A DNA stretch of 64,000 bases from the NCBI GenBank assembly GCA_001403775.1, contig CYUG01000017.1:1-64000 (forward strand). The letters are read 5' to 3'. Position numbers and translations under genes: made by a program. The DNA is from Dermabacter indicis. Its GTDB lineage: Bacteria; Actinomycetota; Actinomycetes; Actinomycetales; Dermabacteraceae. Shown piece by piece: positions 32,196 through 40,025 of the stretch; the stretch's first letter is position 1; each line of letters begins with the position of its first letter. Below the pieces are notes generated by a model that was not told the DNA's origin, did no database searches, and saw nothing but the letters and a program-made list of their open reading frames with translations.

Positions 32196-34739
32196 TTAGC
32201 CCCAGATCTCCGCGACGGCTGCGATGAGCGAGGGGCTCGCCTGCTCGTAGTCAAACGTCTTCGGCAGGTGGCCCGACGGCACCTTGCCAAACGCCGAAAT
32301 CTCACGCATGAGCGATTCGGGGCGCTTCGCGGCAACACCGGCGATGGCCTGCTTGAGCGTGAAGCCAATCTCGGCGTCGTTCACGAGGGAACGCAGGCGC
32401 GCGTAGCGCACTGCGCGGCCCTTCTCGGTGTCATCGAGAACAGTGCCAAATCCGGCGCTCGTGAGCGTTGCCTCCTCGCCGACCTTGAGGCCGGTGACGG
32501 TGATCGTCGAGGCGTGCGGCGCGGGCCGATCAGCCGGGCTGAGCTTATGAACGCGCAGCTCATCAGCGAGTTTCTCAGCGCCGGGGGCGAAGGTAGCGTC
32601 GGAACCGCTCGCCTTCAGATCCCCGAACTCGGCCGGGTCATGCCCGAGCAAGCGAATACGCCACTCGCGCCGCTCGAGCGCCTCGCGCGCCACCTCGGGA
32701 GTGTCGGCGGGGATGGTGAGGGTGAGGGTGTTGTCCGACGCTTGCACGGCCACGCGCACGTGGCTCCACACGAGATCCTCGCCCGCCTTCCACTCCTCGT
32801 GGAGCGTGAATTCGCCGTCGCCACCCGCGGCAACGATGAGCTCGAGAACCTCGGGGTTGTCCTCGATTTTTTCGGGGACGGCGTTCGCAGGCGTGAGCGG
32901 AAGGATACCGCCGGCGCGCACGAGCACGGGGATCGAGCCGAGCGGACGGAACATTTCCTGCGTGAACGCTCCCGAATCAGGGCTGCCGTAGCGCTGCTCG
33001 GTGAACAGATCGAACCACATACCACCGGGAAGGATCGGCTCAACGCTGCCGCGGCCCACATCCTTCGCGGCGGGGCGCGTAATGGGGGCCACGAGAAGTT
33101 CGGAGCCGAACAGGTACCCCTGATCGTTGCGATACGCGGGGTATTGCGGCGCCTCGAAATACACGGGCTCCACGATCGAGCGGCCTTCGTGGTGCGCGCG
33201 GTAATTCATCGAGTGCAGGTACGGCACGAGTCGGTGGCGCAGGCGTAGGTGTGCCGCCTGGATCTCGCCGTGCGGGGCCGGGAAGTTCCATGGCTCCTTC
33301 ACGGCGAACGGCGAGTTCGACGAATGCAGGCGGTTGATCGGCGAGAACACACCGAACTGCACCCAGCGAGTCGCGAGCTCGTTATCGCGAAAGCCCTCCA
33401 TGTGCCCGCCAATGTCGTGGCTCCACCAGCCGTAGCCGATGTTCGCCGCGGCCGCCGTGAAACCCGGCTGGAACGCGAGCGACTCCCACGTCACGATTGC
33501 ATCGCCCGAAAAACCCACGGGGTAACGGTGGGATCCGGGGCCTGCGAAACGCGAGAACGTGAGCGGGCGCTCGATCGAGCGCTCGCTGCGCGTGAAGTGT
33601 TCGTGATTGAGCACCCACAGCGGGTCCACGCCCTCGACGCTCGAATACGGGCCCGACTGCCAGTCGATCCACCAAAAGTCCGTGCCCTCATCCTCGAGGC
33701 GCTTGTGCAGCACATCGAAATAGGCGTCCATGAACTCGTCGTTGTTCACGTCGAACGGGATCGCGGTGCCATCGGCGGGCTTGCCGAGCGCCTCGCACAT
33801 CGCCTCATACGCATCCTCGAATGCGCGCACACCATCGGCCGGGTGAATGTTGAGGGTCACGCGAAGGCCGCGCTTATGCAGCTCTTCGAGGAACCGCTCC
33901 GGATCCGGGAACAGGTCACGATTCCACGTGTACCCGGTCCATCCCGAACCGTACTTCGGGTCCACGTCGGTGAGGTGCCAATCCATGTCGATCACCGACA
34001 CCGAGAACGGAATATCCTCCGCGCGGAACGCATCCATGAGCTCGAGGTAGCTCTCCTCGCTATAGCGGTGGTAGCGCGACCACCAGTTGCCAAGCGCAAA
34101 CTTCGGCACGATCGGCTGAGGGCCACTAATCTCGAAATAGTCCTTCACGGCGGCCACGTGGTCGCGGCCCGCAGCGAAGACGAAGAGGTCGATGCTGCCG
34201 TCCTCGGCGGCGCGGGCGCGCAGGCGGCCGTCGGAATCAAACACCATCGAGTTCGAATCGTCGATCTCCGCATACCCCACCGCAGAGTTCACGCCCGGCT
34301 CAAGCGGGATCTTGCCGTCGGCAACATCGAGCGTGCGGGCTGCGCCACCGAGGTTCCCATCGAGGGCGCGCTGGGTCTCCCCGTTCAGGGCGAGCTGGCG
34401 ATCCGCCGGCAGTGATAGATCCTGCCCGTAGCGCCACACCGAGTGATACGCCGAAACTCCGCCCTTGACCTCGACCTTCAGGCCATTCGCCGAAAACGGG
34501 CCGCGATCGTATTCGAGGTAAAAATTCTCCGTCTCGACCGTGAGGCGGCCCTGGTATTCACCGATCGTGTACTCGGAAGGATCAAGCACCACGTCACGAT
34601 TGATCGCGAAAGTCGACGGGCGATCCTCGAACGCGCCACTCGGCGAATACTCGAGGCGCACCACGCGCGGCGTGACCGGCGTGATCCGGAAATGCTCGCC
34701 AACGAGTTCAGCGGGCAATTCTTGAGAAAACTTCTGCAC
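32196..34739 (-). CDS. glycoside hydrolase family 31 alpha-glucosidase/alpha-xylosidase
   Basis: An 847-residue GH31 enzyme without a signal peptide, so it acts on imported oligosaccharides. The N-terminal beta-sandwich precedes the barrel, which starts near KFALGNWWSRYHRYSEESYLE. The nucleophile is Asp359 in FWWIDWQSG, and the acid/base is Asp413 in VGFSGDAIVTW. YGWWSHDIGGHM and the MNYRAHHEGRSIVEP region are family-typical. It is the last gene of a four-gene minus-strand operon with two permeases and a solute-binding protein. The operon context suggests alpha-glucosides or isomaltose-type sugars; GH31 also includes alpha-xylosidases. Confidence 0.92.
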   Translation of the reverse strand: MQKFSQELPAELVGEHFRITPVTPRVVRLEYSPSGAFEDRPSTFAINRDVVLDPSEYTIGEYQGRLTVETENFYLEYDRGPFSANGLKVEVKGGVSAYHSVWRYGQDLSLPADRQLALNGETQRALDGNLGGAARTLDVADGKIPLEPGVNSAVGYAEIDDSNSMVFDSDGRLRARAAEDGSIDLFVFAAGRDHVAAVKDYFEISGPQPIVPKFALGNWWSRYHRYSEESYLELMDAFRAEDIPFSVSVIDMDWHLTDVDPKYGSGWTGYTWNRDLFPDPERFLEELHKRGLRVTLNIHPADGVRAFEDAYEAMCEALGKPADGTAIPFDVNNDEFMDAYFDVLHKRLEDEGTDFWWIDWQSGPYSSVEGVDPLWVLNHEHFTRSERSIERPLTFSRFAGPGSHRYPVGFSGDAIVTWESLAFQPGFTAAAANIGYGWWSHDIGGHMEGFRDNELATRWVQFGVFSPINRLHSSNSPFAVKEPWNFPAPHGEIQAAHLRLRHRLVPYLHSMNYRAHHEGRSIVEPVYFEAPQYPAYRNDQGYLFGSELLVAPITRPAAKDVGRGSVEPILPGGMWFDLFTEQRYGSPDSGAFTQEMFRPLGSIPVLVRAGGILPLTPANAVPEKIEDNPEVLELIVAAGGDGEFTLHEEWKAGEDLVWSHVRVAVQASDNTLTLTIPADTPEVAREALERREWRIRLLGHDPAEFGDLKASGSDATFAPGAEKLADELRVHKLSPADRPAPHASTITVTGLKVGEEATLTSAGFGTVLDDTEKGRAVRYARLRSLVNDAEIGFTLKQAIAGVAAKRPESLMREISAFGKVPSGHLPKTFDYEQASPSLIAAVAEIWG

Positions 34740-34745
34740 GGAAAA

Positions 34746-35564
34746 TCATCCCTTCACGGCCGCACTCGCGGCGCCAGCAATAAAGCGGCGTTGGAAAATG
34801 AGGTAGACGGTAAGAACAGGAAGAATCGACAAGGTCGTGGCGGCAAACAGGCCACCAAAATCGGTCGCATAGCGCCCGTTGAACGTCGTCAACCCTACAG
34901 CGAGGACCTGGAGCTTATCGTCATCGATCATCAGGTAGGGCCACAGGTAGTCTTCCCACACCCACAGGAACTGGAAGATCGCGAAGGCACTAATCGAGTT
35001 CCCGCTCATGGGCAGCACGATCCGGTGAAAAACGTACAGCTCAGAAGCACCGTCAATTCTGGCCGCTTCAAGAACCGAGTCAGGGATCGAATCCATCGAC
35101 TGTTTCATCATGAAAATGCCAAACCCGCTGAAGAGCGCCGGGATGACGATCGAAAGCCACGACCCCTTGAGTTGCGCGGCAGAGAACATCGTGTAGCGCG
35201 GAATGATCGTCACCGCCCACGGAATCATCATCGTGGAGAGGATGAAGCCGAACAGCACGCCACGGCCGCGGAACGAATACTTTCCAAGGACGAATCCAGC
35301 GATACAGCTGGTGTAGATACAGATCGCGGTAATCACCACTGAAAGGATCACGGAGTTCGCGAACAACTGCATGAAATCGAACTTGTCCTGGATGTTCAGG
35401 AAGTTCTCGAACGTCCATTCACGCGGAATCAAGGTTTGATCGAGCGCGCGAATCTCACTGTTCGGTTTGAACGCGCTGAGCAGCATCCACACGAACGGGA
35501 ACACCGTAATGATGCCTACAACGATCAGGCCCACGTGGAGCAAAATGACGTTGAACTTACGCAT
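34746..35564 (-). CDS. ABC sugar transporter permease, MalG type
   Basis: A 272-residue inner-membrane permease with six hydrophobic segments. The EAA loop that contacts the ATPase reads VLEAARIDGASELYVFHRIVLP. The start at 35564 has GGAGG 7 bp upstream and overlaps the end of the partner permease by 8 bp. It ends in QRRFIAGAASAAVKG, the standard MalG-type terminus. No ATPase gene is in the operon. The imported sugar is probably the GH31 substrate. Confidence 0.93.
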   Translation of the reverse strand: MRKFNVILLHVGLIVVGIITVFPFVWMLLSAFKPNSEIRALDQTLIPREWTFENFLNIQDKFDFMQLFANSVILSVVITAICIYTSCIAGFVLGKYSFRGRGVLFGFILSTMMIPWAVTIIPRYTMFSAAQLKGSWLSIVIPALFSGFGIFMMKQSMDSIPDSVLEAARIDGASELYVFHRIVLPMSGNSISAFAIFQFLWVWEDYLWPYLMIDDDKLQVLAVGLTTFNGRYATDFGGLFAATTLSILPVLTVYLIFQRRFIAGAASAAVKG

Positions 35565-36525
35565 GGGGAGCCTCCTCCGTGAGCGGCGCGACCGGGGCAT
35601 CAGGTGTTGATTGGCGACGGCGCGGCTTCAGCTTCATGCCCGAAACGGCAAAGGATAGAGCGGTGAGTGATGCGGTCACCACGAGAAGCCCGAAGGCGAT
35701 GGTCGAGGCATAGCCGAAGTTGTACTTCACGAACGCCTCGTCATAGATGAGGTACGAGAGGATGTATGTCGAGGTTCCGGGGCCGCCCTTCGTGAGCACC
35801 ATGACCTGGATGAACGCCTGCAGATAGGCGATCAGCGAGGTGATGATGACGAAGATCGTCATGGGGCGTAGGAGCGGCAGCGTCACATGCCAGAACCGTT
35901 TCCACGGGCTCGCACCGTCCACGGCCGCCGCTTCCATGACGTCCTCTGGCAGCGAATAGAGCCCAGCGAGGAAGAGGATCACCGCGTAACCGAAGTCTTT
36001 CCAGATCGTCATCAACATGATCGCGGGAAGCGCGAACTTCGTGTCAAACAGCCAGTTGATGTCAAGGCCGAAGAACGTATTGATCGCACCCACCTGCGGG
36101 TCGTACATGATCTTCCAGACATACGCGACTGCCACAAGTGGCGTCACCGTGGGCATGTAGAACAGCGCACGGAAGAAAGTCTTGAAGCGCGTGACCTTTG
36201 TGAAGATCGCAATTGCAAGCGCAAGCCCGAGGATCACTCGGGCGGTGATCGCGACCGCGGAGAAAATCAGAGTGTTCACAATGGATGTTCCAAGGCGAGG
36301 ATCCTGGAACATTCGCTTGTAATTTTCGAGCTCAACCGGATCAAACGTTCCGTTGAGCGGGTTCCAATTATGGAAGCTCCCCACGAAAGCGATCCCCACG
36401 GGGATCACGAGGAGCAGCAGGTTGAAGACGATGAGCGCAATCACGACGGAGTTTCGCACTCCGCGCTCGCCTTTATAGCTGATCGCGCGCGCCTTCTTTT
36501 TCGCTGTCAGAGTTGGCGTGCTCAT
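35557..36525 (-). CDS. ABC sugar transporter permease, MalF type
   Basis: A 322-residue membrane permease with six hydrophobic segments and the EAA motif VMEAAAVDGASPWKRFWHVTLPLLRP. It forms the importer with the MalG-type subunit. The C-terminus is a polar tail (KPRRRQSTPDAPVAPL) not seen in the partner. It lies 69 bp downstream of the solute-binding protein gene. The N-terminus is lysine/arginine-rich (TAKKKARAISYKGERGVRN), placing it in the cytoplasm. Confidence 0.93.
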   Translation of the reverse strand: MSTPTLTAKKKARAISYKGERGVRNSVVIALIVFNLLLLVIPVGIAFVGSFHNWNPLNGTFDPVELENYKRMFQDPRLGTSIVNTLIFSAVAITARVILGLALAIAIFTKVTRFKTFFRALFYMPTVTPLVAVAYVWKIMYDPQVGAINTFFGLDINWLFDTKFALPAIMLMTIWKDFGYAVILFLAGLYSLPEDVMEAAAVDGASPWKRFWHVTLPLLRPMTIFVIITSLIAYLQAFIQVMVLTKGGPGTSTYILSYLIYDEAFVKYNFGYASTIAFGLLVVTASLTALSFAVSGMKLKPRRRQSTPDAPVAPLTEEAPHA

Positions 36526-36594
36526 GTGTTACCTCAAGGGATCAAGAGGGAGGTGCCCGGGCGCTCCGGGCACCTCCCGAGGTTCGTGTTGTGG

Positions 36595-37971
36595 CTACTT
36601 AGAAGGCTGGTAGTGCGCGTACAGGTTTTCGACGGCCTCGAAGTCGCTGTTCGCGAGGTCCTTCTCGATCGCCTCTTGTGCCGCGCCCATGGCGGTTGCG
36701 GGATCGGCGCCGTTGTACAGAACGTCCTCCCACATCGTCTTGAGGTTCTCCTCGATCGTGGCAGGCATGGCACCTGGCCAGATGTAACGGTCGATGCCAT
36801 CCGCAAGCGAGCTCAGCTGCGGATCATCGAGAATTTCCGGATCCTCAGCAAGCGGCTTATAGCTCGGGAACACGTGGTAGTTGAGGCACACGGCCTTCAG
36901 TGCTTCCTTCGAGGTCAGGTAGAACTTCAGGAAGTCCTGGGCAACGGCCTTGGTCTTCTCATCCGCCGCCTTGTTGATGCCAAGGGTCGATTCGCCGTTG
37001 TAGCGGTCAAAGGCATACGGAGTTTCGCCCGAAACGTGCACAGGGGTGCGGAAGGTGTCGTAATTGACGTCCGGGAAATCCGCCGCCATAAGGCCGCCGT
37101 GGTGAGTCCAGGAATAGATCATGGACGACTGCTGCTGGCCAAACGATTCACCTGAGCTCGTGCCGAAGTCCTTCGAGCCCACACCATCCACGTCGTAGAA
37201 CGAGGTGAAGAGTTCGATGAGCTCCATCATCGCATCACTCGCGACTGTCGGAGTCTTCTGGTCGTCGGCGAAGAGGTTCTGACCGCGCTGGTAGGGCAAG
37301 CCAGGGCTAAACGCGTTGAACTGGCTGTTGAAGTTGAAGCCTGCGCGTTCGATCGTGTCGCCGTTCTTCTTGACGAGCTTCTTGGCTACCTCACGAAGCT
37401 CATCCCACGTCTCAGGAATATCGGCATCCGTAAGGCCCGCTTCCTTCCAGTGATCGGTGTTGTAGTAGATCACGCCGGTCATCATGCCGAAGTCAACGTA
37501 GTAGATCTTGCCGTCAATCACGTGCGCTTCCGCGCCGGTGTAGTCGGCTGCAAGTTCTTCGGCCGGAATGTCGTACGGCTCGAGGTACGGGAAGATGTTC
37601 GAGTGGTAGCTGTTGTGAATGTTGAAGATTGCCGGCTTGTCGCCGTCCTTGAGTGAAAGCGGAAGCTTCGTCCAGTAGTCCTCCCACGGCTGCTTCACAA
37701 TCTTGATCTCGACGTTCTTGTGAATCGCCGTGTATTCATCAACGAACTTCTGGAAGATCGTGTCGCCGTCCCACAGCCACCACTCGAGCGTGATCGGCTC
37801 GCCGTCGTTCACAAGGTGGTTCGGATCGTATTTGAGGGTTTCGCCTTGAACGGGGTGCCCACTCGGGGTTTCCGTCAACGTCTCAGGGCCCTTGGAGCCA
37901 CACGCCGAGAGAGCCACAAGCGTCGTGGTGGCGAGCGCGGTGCCGGAAATGAATGTTCGGCGATTGAACAT
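36595..37971 (-). CDS. ABC sugar transporter substrate-binding lipoprotein
   Basis: A 458-residue family 1 extracellular solute-binding protein. The signal peptide FNRRTFISGTALATTTLVALSAC ends in a lipobox with the lipidated Cys, and the RR suggests possible Tat export. The mature domain has LEWWLWDGD, FQKFVDEYTAIHKNVEIKI and many aromatic residues suited to sugar stacking. It is the first gene of the GH31 operon. A LacI operator lies 48 bp upstream, between it and the divergent LacI gene. Confidence 0.93.
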   Translation of the reverse strand: MFNRRTFISGTALATTTLVALSACGSKGPETLTETPSGHPVQGETLKYDPNHLVNDGEPITLEWWLWDGDTIFQKFVDEYTAIHKNVEIKIVKQPWEDYWTKLPLSLKDGDKPAIFNIHNSYHSNIFPYLEPYDIPAEELAADYTGAEAHVIDGKIYYVDFGMMTGVIYYNTDHWKEAGLTDADIPETWDELREVAKKLVKKNGDTIERAGFNFNSQFNAFSPGLPYQRGQNLFADDQKTPTVASDAMMELIELFTSFYDVDGVGSKDFGTSSGESFGQQQSSMIYSWTHHGGLMAADFPDVNYDTFRTPVHVSGETPYAFDRYNGESTLGINKAADEKTKAVAQDFLKFYLTSKEALKAVCLNYHVFPSYKPLAEDPEILDDPQLSSLADGIDRYIWPGAMPATIEENLKTMWEDVLYNGADPATAMGAAQEAIEKDLANSDFEAVENLYAHYQPSK

Positions 37972-38018
37972 TAGAGTTCACCATCCTTGCTGAAAACTCG
38001 TCGCGCTCAACCCGTATG

Positions 38019-38032
38019 GTTTAGCGCTAAAC
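38019..38032. promoter_or_regulatory. LacI-family operator of the GH31/ABC operon
   Basis: GTTTAGCGCTAAAC is a perfect 14-bp palindrome with the central CG step typical of LacI-family sites. It lies between the divergent lacI-type gene and the solute-binding protein gene, so it can control both. Confidence 0.8.
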
Positions 38033-38117
38033 TCTTCTGTAAGGTTACGTACGCCACAGGAGGATGTCAAGGCGTTTAGTCCCGTACAATCATCCAGTTG
38101 CTCTACGAAAGGCCCCC

Positions 38118-39140
38118 ATGTCTGTCACGCTCGCGGACGTCGCCGCTAAGGCCGGCGTGAGCACCATGACCGTCTCGAACGTCCTCACCGGAAAGTCCGG
38201 GAAAGTTTCCGAAAAAACAGCGCGGCGAGTCCTCGACGCCGTCGCCGAAACCGGGTACGTCGTGAACGCCTCAGCTCGGGCGCTTTCCGCAAAACACTCC
38301 CGTATCGTCGCCATTGTGGTCGCCGGAAACGGGCCCATTCTGCGTGGCGCACACGATTCGCGGATGGTCGGGCACATCACCGCTGAGCTCCAAGAGCATG
38401 GATATAGCGCGATGCTGATCGCCGCGAGCGACATCGGCACCACTATCGCGAGCTTGAGGTCATGGCGAGTCGATGGCGGCATCGTTCTCAATACCCTTGC
38501 CCACGAACTTGAAGCCCTGCACGCGGGCGATGACATCCCGCTGCTCTTTGTCGATAGCTACATTGAACGCCCAGGAGTCCTCTCCGTTCGCACTGATGAC
38601 TATGGCGGTGGACGCCTCGCAGCTGAACACCTCATCGCTCACGGGCACCGCGATCACGTGTGCTTTTTGGGGCCGATTCGTGGCCACAAGGGCGTGGTAG
38701 ACGAGCGTTTCCGTGGCTTCGCTGACGCCTACCTCGATCACGGCCTCACCAAGCCGGGTATCCCTCTCGAAGTTTCCGATACCAATGCGCATACGGGCAT
38801 CGAACTCGCCCCTAAGTTCGCTGCACTGGATCCGCGCCCGTCGGCAGTATTTTGCTCAGCTGACGATCTCGCCGTCGGTCTCATGAGCGGCCTCGCCCGT
38901 GTAGGTGTTGCGGTCCCGCGCGATCTTTCAGTCGTGGGCTTCGACGGCTTCGACATTTCACTCACGGCAACGCCGGCGCTCACGACCATCGGCCAGAACG
39001 TTGAGCACAAGGCAAAGATTGCAGTTTCACGACTCCTTAGCGCAATCAACGGCTCTGAAGCACGTAAGGGCTCCTCCCCCGACGCCCCACTCGATGTTTC
39101 TCTGCTTGAGCGGGAGACCGTCGCAAATGTTCTCCCTTAG
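38118..39140 (+). CDS. LacI-family transcriptional regulator
   Basis: A 340-residue regulator. The N-terminal helix-turn-helix VTLADVAAKAGVSTMTVSNVLTGKSGKVSEKTARRVLDAV is followed by the hinge helix and a periplasmic-binding-like effector domain (IVAIVVAGNGP; SVVGFDGFDISLTATPALTTI). The ATG at 38118 follows GAAAGG and starts the HTH at residue 2; an upstream extension is not needed. It should repress the divergent ABC/GH31 operon through the palindrome at 38019, and be released by an alpha-glucoside. Confidence 0.93.
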   Translation: MSVTLADVAAKAGVSTMTVSNVLTGKSGKVSEKTARRVLDAVAETGYVVNASARALSAKHSRIVAIVVAGNGPILRGAHDSRMVGHITAELQEHGYSAMLIAASDIGTTIASLRSWRVDGGIVLNTLAHELEALHAGDDIPLLFVDSYIERPGVLSVRTDDYGGGRLAAEHLIAHGHRDHVCFLGPIRGHKGVVDERFRGFADAYLDHGLTKPGIPLEVSDTNAHTGIELAPKFAALDPRPSAVFCSADDLAVGLMSGLARVGVAVPRDLSVVGFDGFDISLTATPALTTIGQNVEHKAKIAVSRLLSAINGSEARKGSSPDAPLDVSLLERETVANVLP

Positions 39141-39192
39141 CGCCGACAAGCGTCTCTCTCTATAAAGAATCTGGCGCTTACGGCCTCCTCAA

Positions 39193-39229
39193 GGCGCTGC
39201 AGCCCCAGAATTTTCATCGAGAGTGACGC
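39193..39229. repeat. 37-bp direct repeat left of the toxin-antitoxin pair
   Basis: Begins GGCGCTGCAGCCCCAG and ends GAGTGACGC. It matches 39981-40017 with two mismatches in the same orientation, so the toxin-antitoxin cassette is bracketed. Confidence 0.8.
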
Positions 39230-39255
39230 AAGGAGTGTGCCACCGGCGCCTCTGT

Positions 39256-39573
39256 TTAGCTCTCGAGCGGCCCCGCATCTAGATCGAAAGCCATGATCGC
39301 GGCATTCGCTAACGCATGCTCCTGATCGGGCTGAAGGAAGCCAATCGCGCGGCCGAGAAGTGAGGCAGGAATCGTGACCGTGTTGTCGAGGGAAGCGGCA
39401 CAATGGTGGTCGAGCCCGTTACGCTCGCCGAGCTCAACTTCGCTCGAGAGCCCTTTGACCGTCGAAGTAATGGGTGCAACTGTCACCTTGGTCATCGCAC
39501 TGCGGGCAGCCTCGCGTGTCAGCACGACAACAGGTCGAGTCTTGTCGAGCTTTGCAAGGCAGATTTCACGCAC
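39256..39573 (-). CDS. mazF: MazF/PemK-type toxin (endoribonuclease)
   Basis: A 105-residue PemK-like toxin. It starts VREICLAKLDKTRPVVVLTREAARSAM, carries the core VTVAPITSTVKGLSSEVELGERNGLD and ends with the helix of the fold (GFLQPDQEHALANAAIMAF). The arginine-proline-valine start and PIT..GLSSEV block are diagnostic. It would cleave mRNA when freed from the antitoxin. The GTG at 39573 lies one base after the antitoxin stop, so translation is coupled. Confidence 0.9.
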   Translation of the reverse strand: MREICLAKLDKTRPVVVLTREAARSAMTKVTVAPITSTVKGLSSEVELGERNGLDHHCAASLDNTVTIPASLLGRAIGFLQPDQEHALANAAIMAFDLDAGPLES

Positions 39574-39574
39574 G

Positions 39575-39808
39575 TCAGCCCTCAAATGAGGCGTGGTCTG
39601 AGGTCCACTCCACGAGAGAGTCGAGATCGTCCTCTGGACCTCCGGCACTCAAGATTGCGGCATCAGCAAGTGCGGCTTGCCGCCTCTTCTCCCTTTCGAG
39701 AGCGAGGCTCACGAGATCCGCTCGGCTTCCGGCAGCCCCTGCAGACACGCTTTGGTCTAGGAACTTCACAAGGTCGTCGGGAAGACGCAAGGATATTTGC
39801 ACCGTCAT
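39575..39808 (-). CDS. ribbon-helix-helix antitoxin, MazE-like
   Basis: A 77-residue antitoxin. The N-terminal RHH domain TVQISLRLPDDLVKFLDQSVSAG has the alternating beta-strand residues that contact DNA. The C-terminal half is acidic (SAGGPEDDLDSLVEWTSDHASFEG) and fits the toxin-neutralising tail. It precedes the toxin, as in mazEF operons. A 15-bp palindrome 21 bp upstream of the ATG is a good autoregulation site. Confidence 0.88.
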   Translation of the reverse strand: MTVQISLRLPDDLVKFLDQSVSAGAAGSRADLVSLALEREKRRQAALADAAILSAGGPEDDLDSLVEWTSDHASFEG

Positions 39809-39829
39809 GCCTTCAGCCTACCAAGACGA

Positions 39830-39844
39830 ATCCCAATGTGGGAT
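39830..39844. promoter_or_regulatory. palindromic operator of the toxin-antitoxin operon
   Basis: ATCCCA-ATG-TGGGAT is a perfect 6-bp inverted repeat just upstream of the antitoxin start, where RHH antitoxins bind their own promoter. Confidence 0.55.
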
Positions 39845-39980
39845 GTGCTGTCAAATGCACTGCGACGGCAACAAAACAGGCCCAGCACACCGAGGCCGGG
39901 TGGGATGCGCCGACGCCGTGCGCCGATCGCGCCTATGCCGTGCCAGTTCATGAAAAACTAGAGCGTGCAGCCCCGAAATA

Positions 39981-40017
39981 GGCGCTGCAGCCCCAGAATT
40001 TTCATGAAGAGTGACGC
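39981..40017. repeat. 37-bp direct repeat right of the toxin-antitoxin pair
   Basis: It matches 39193-39229 with two mismatches. It also forms the right arm of a local inverted repeat: TTCATGAAAA near 39948 pairs with TTTTCATGAA near 40000, so this end can fold into a long hairpin. The hairpin lies right beside the GH3 stop. Confidence 0.75.
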
Positions 40018-40025
40018 CCCGGCGC

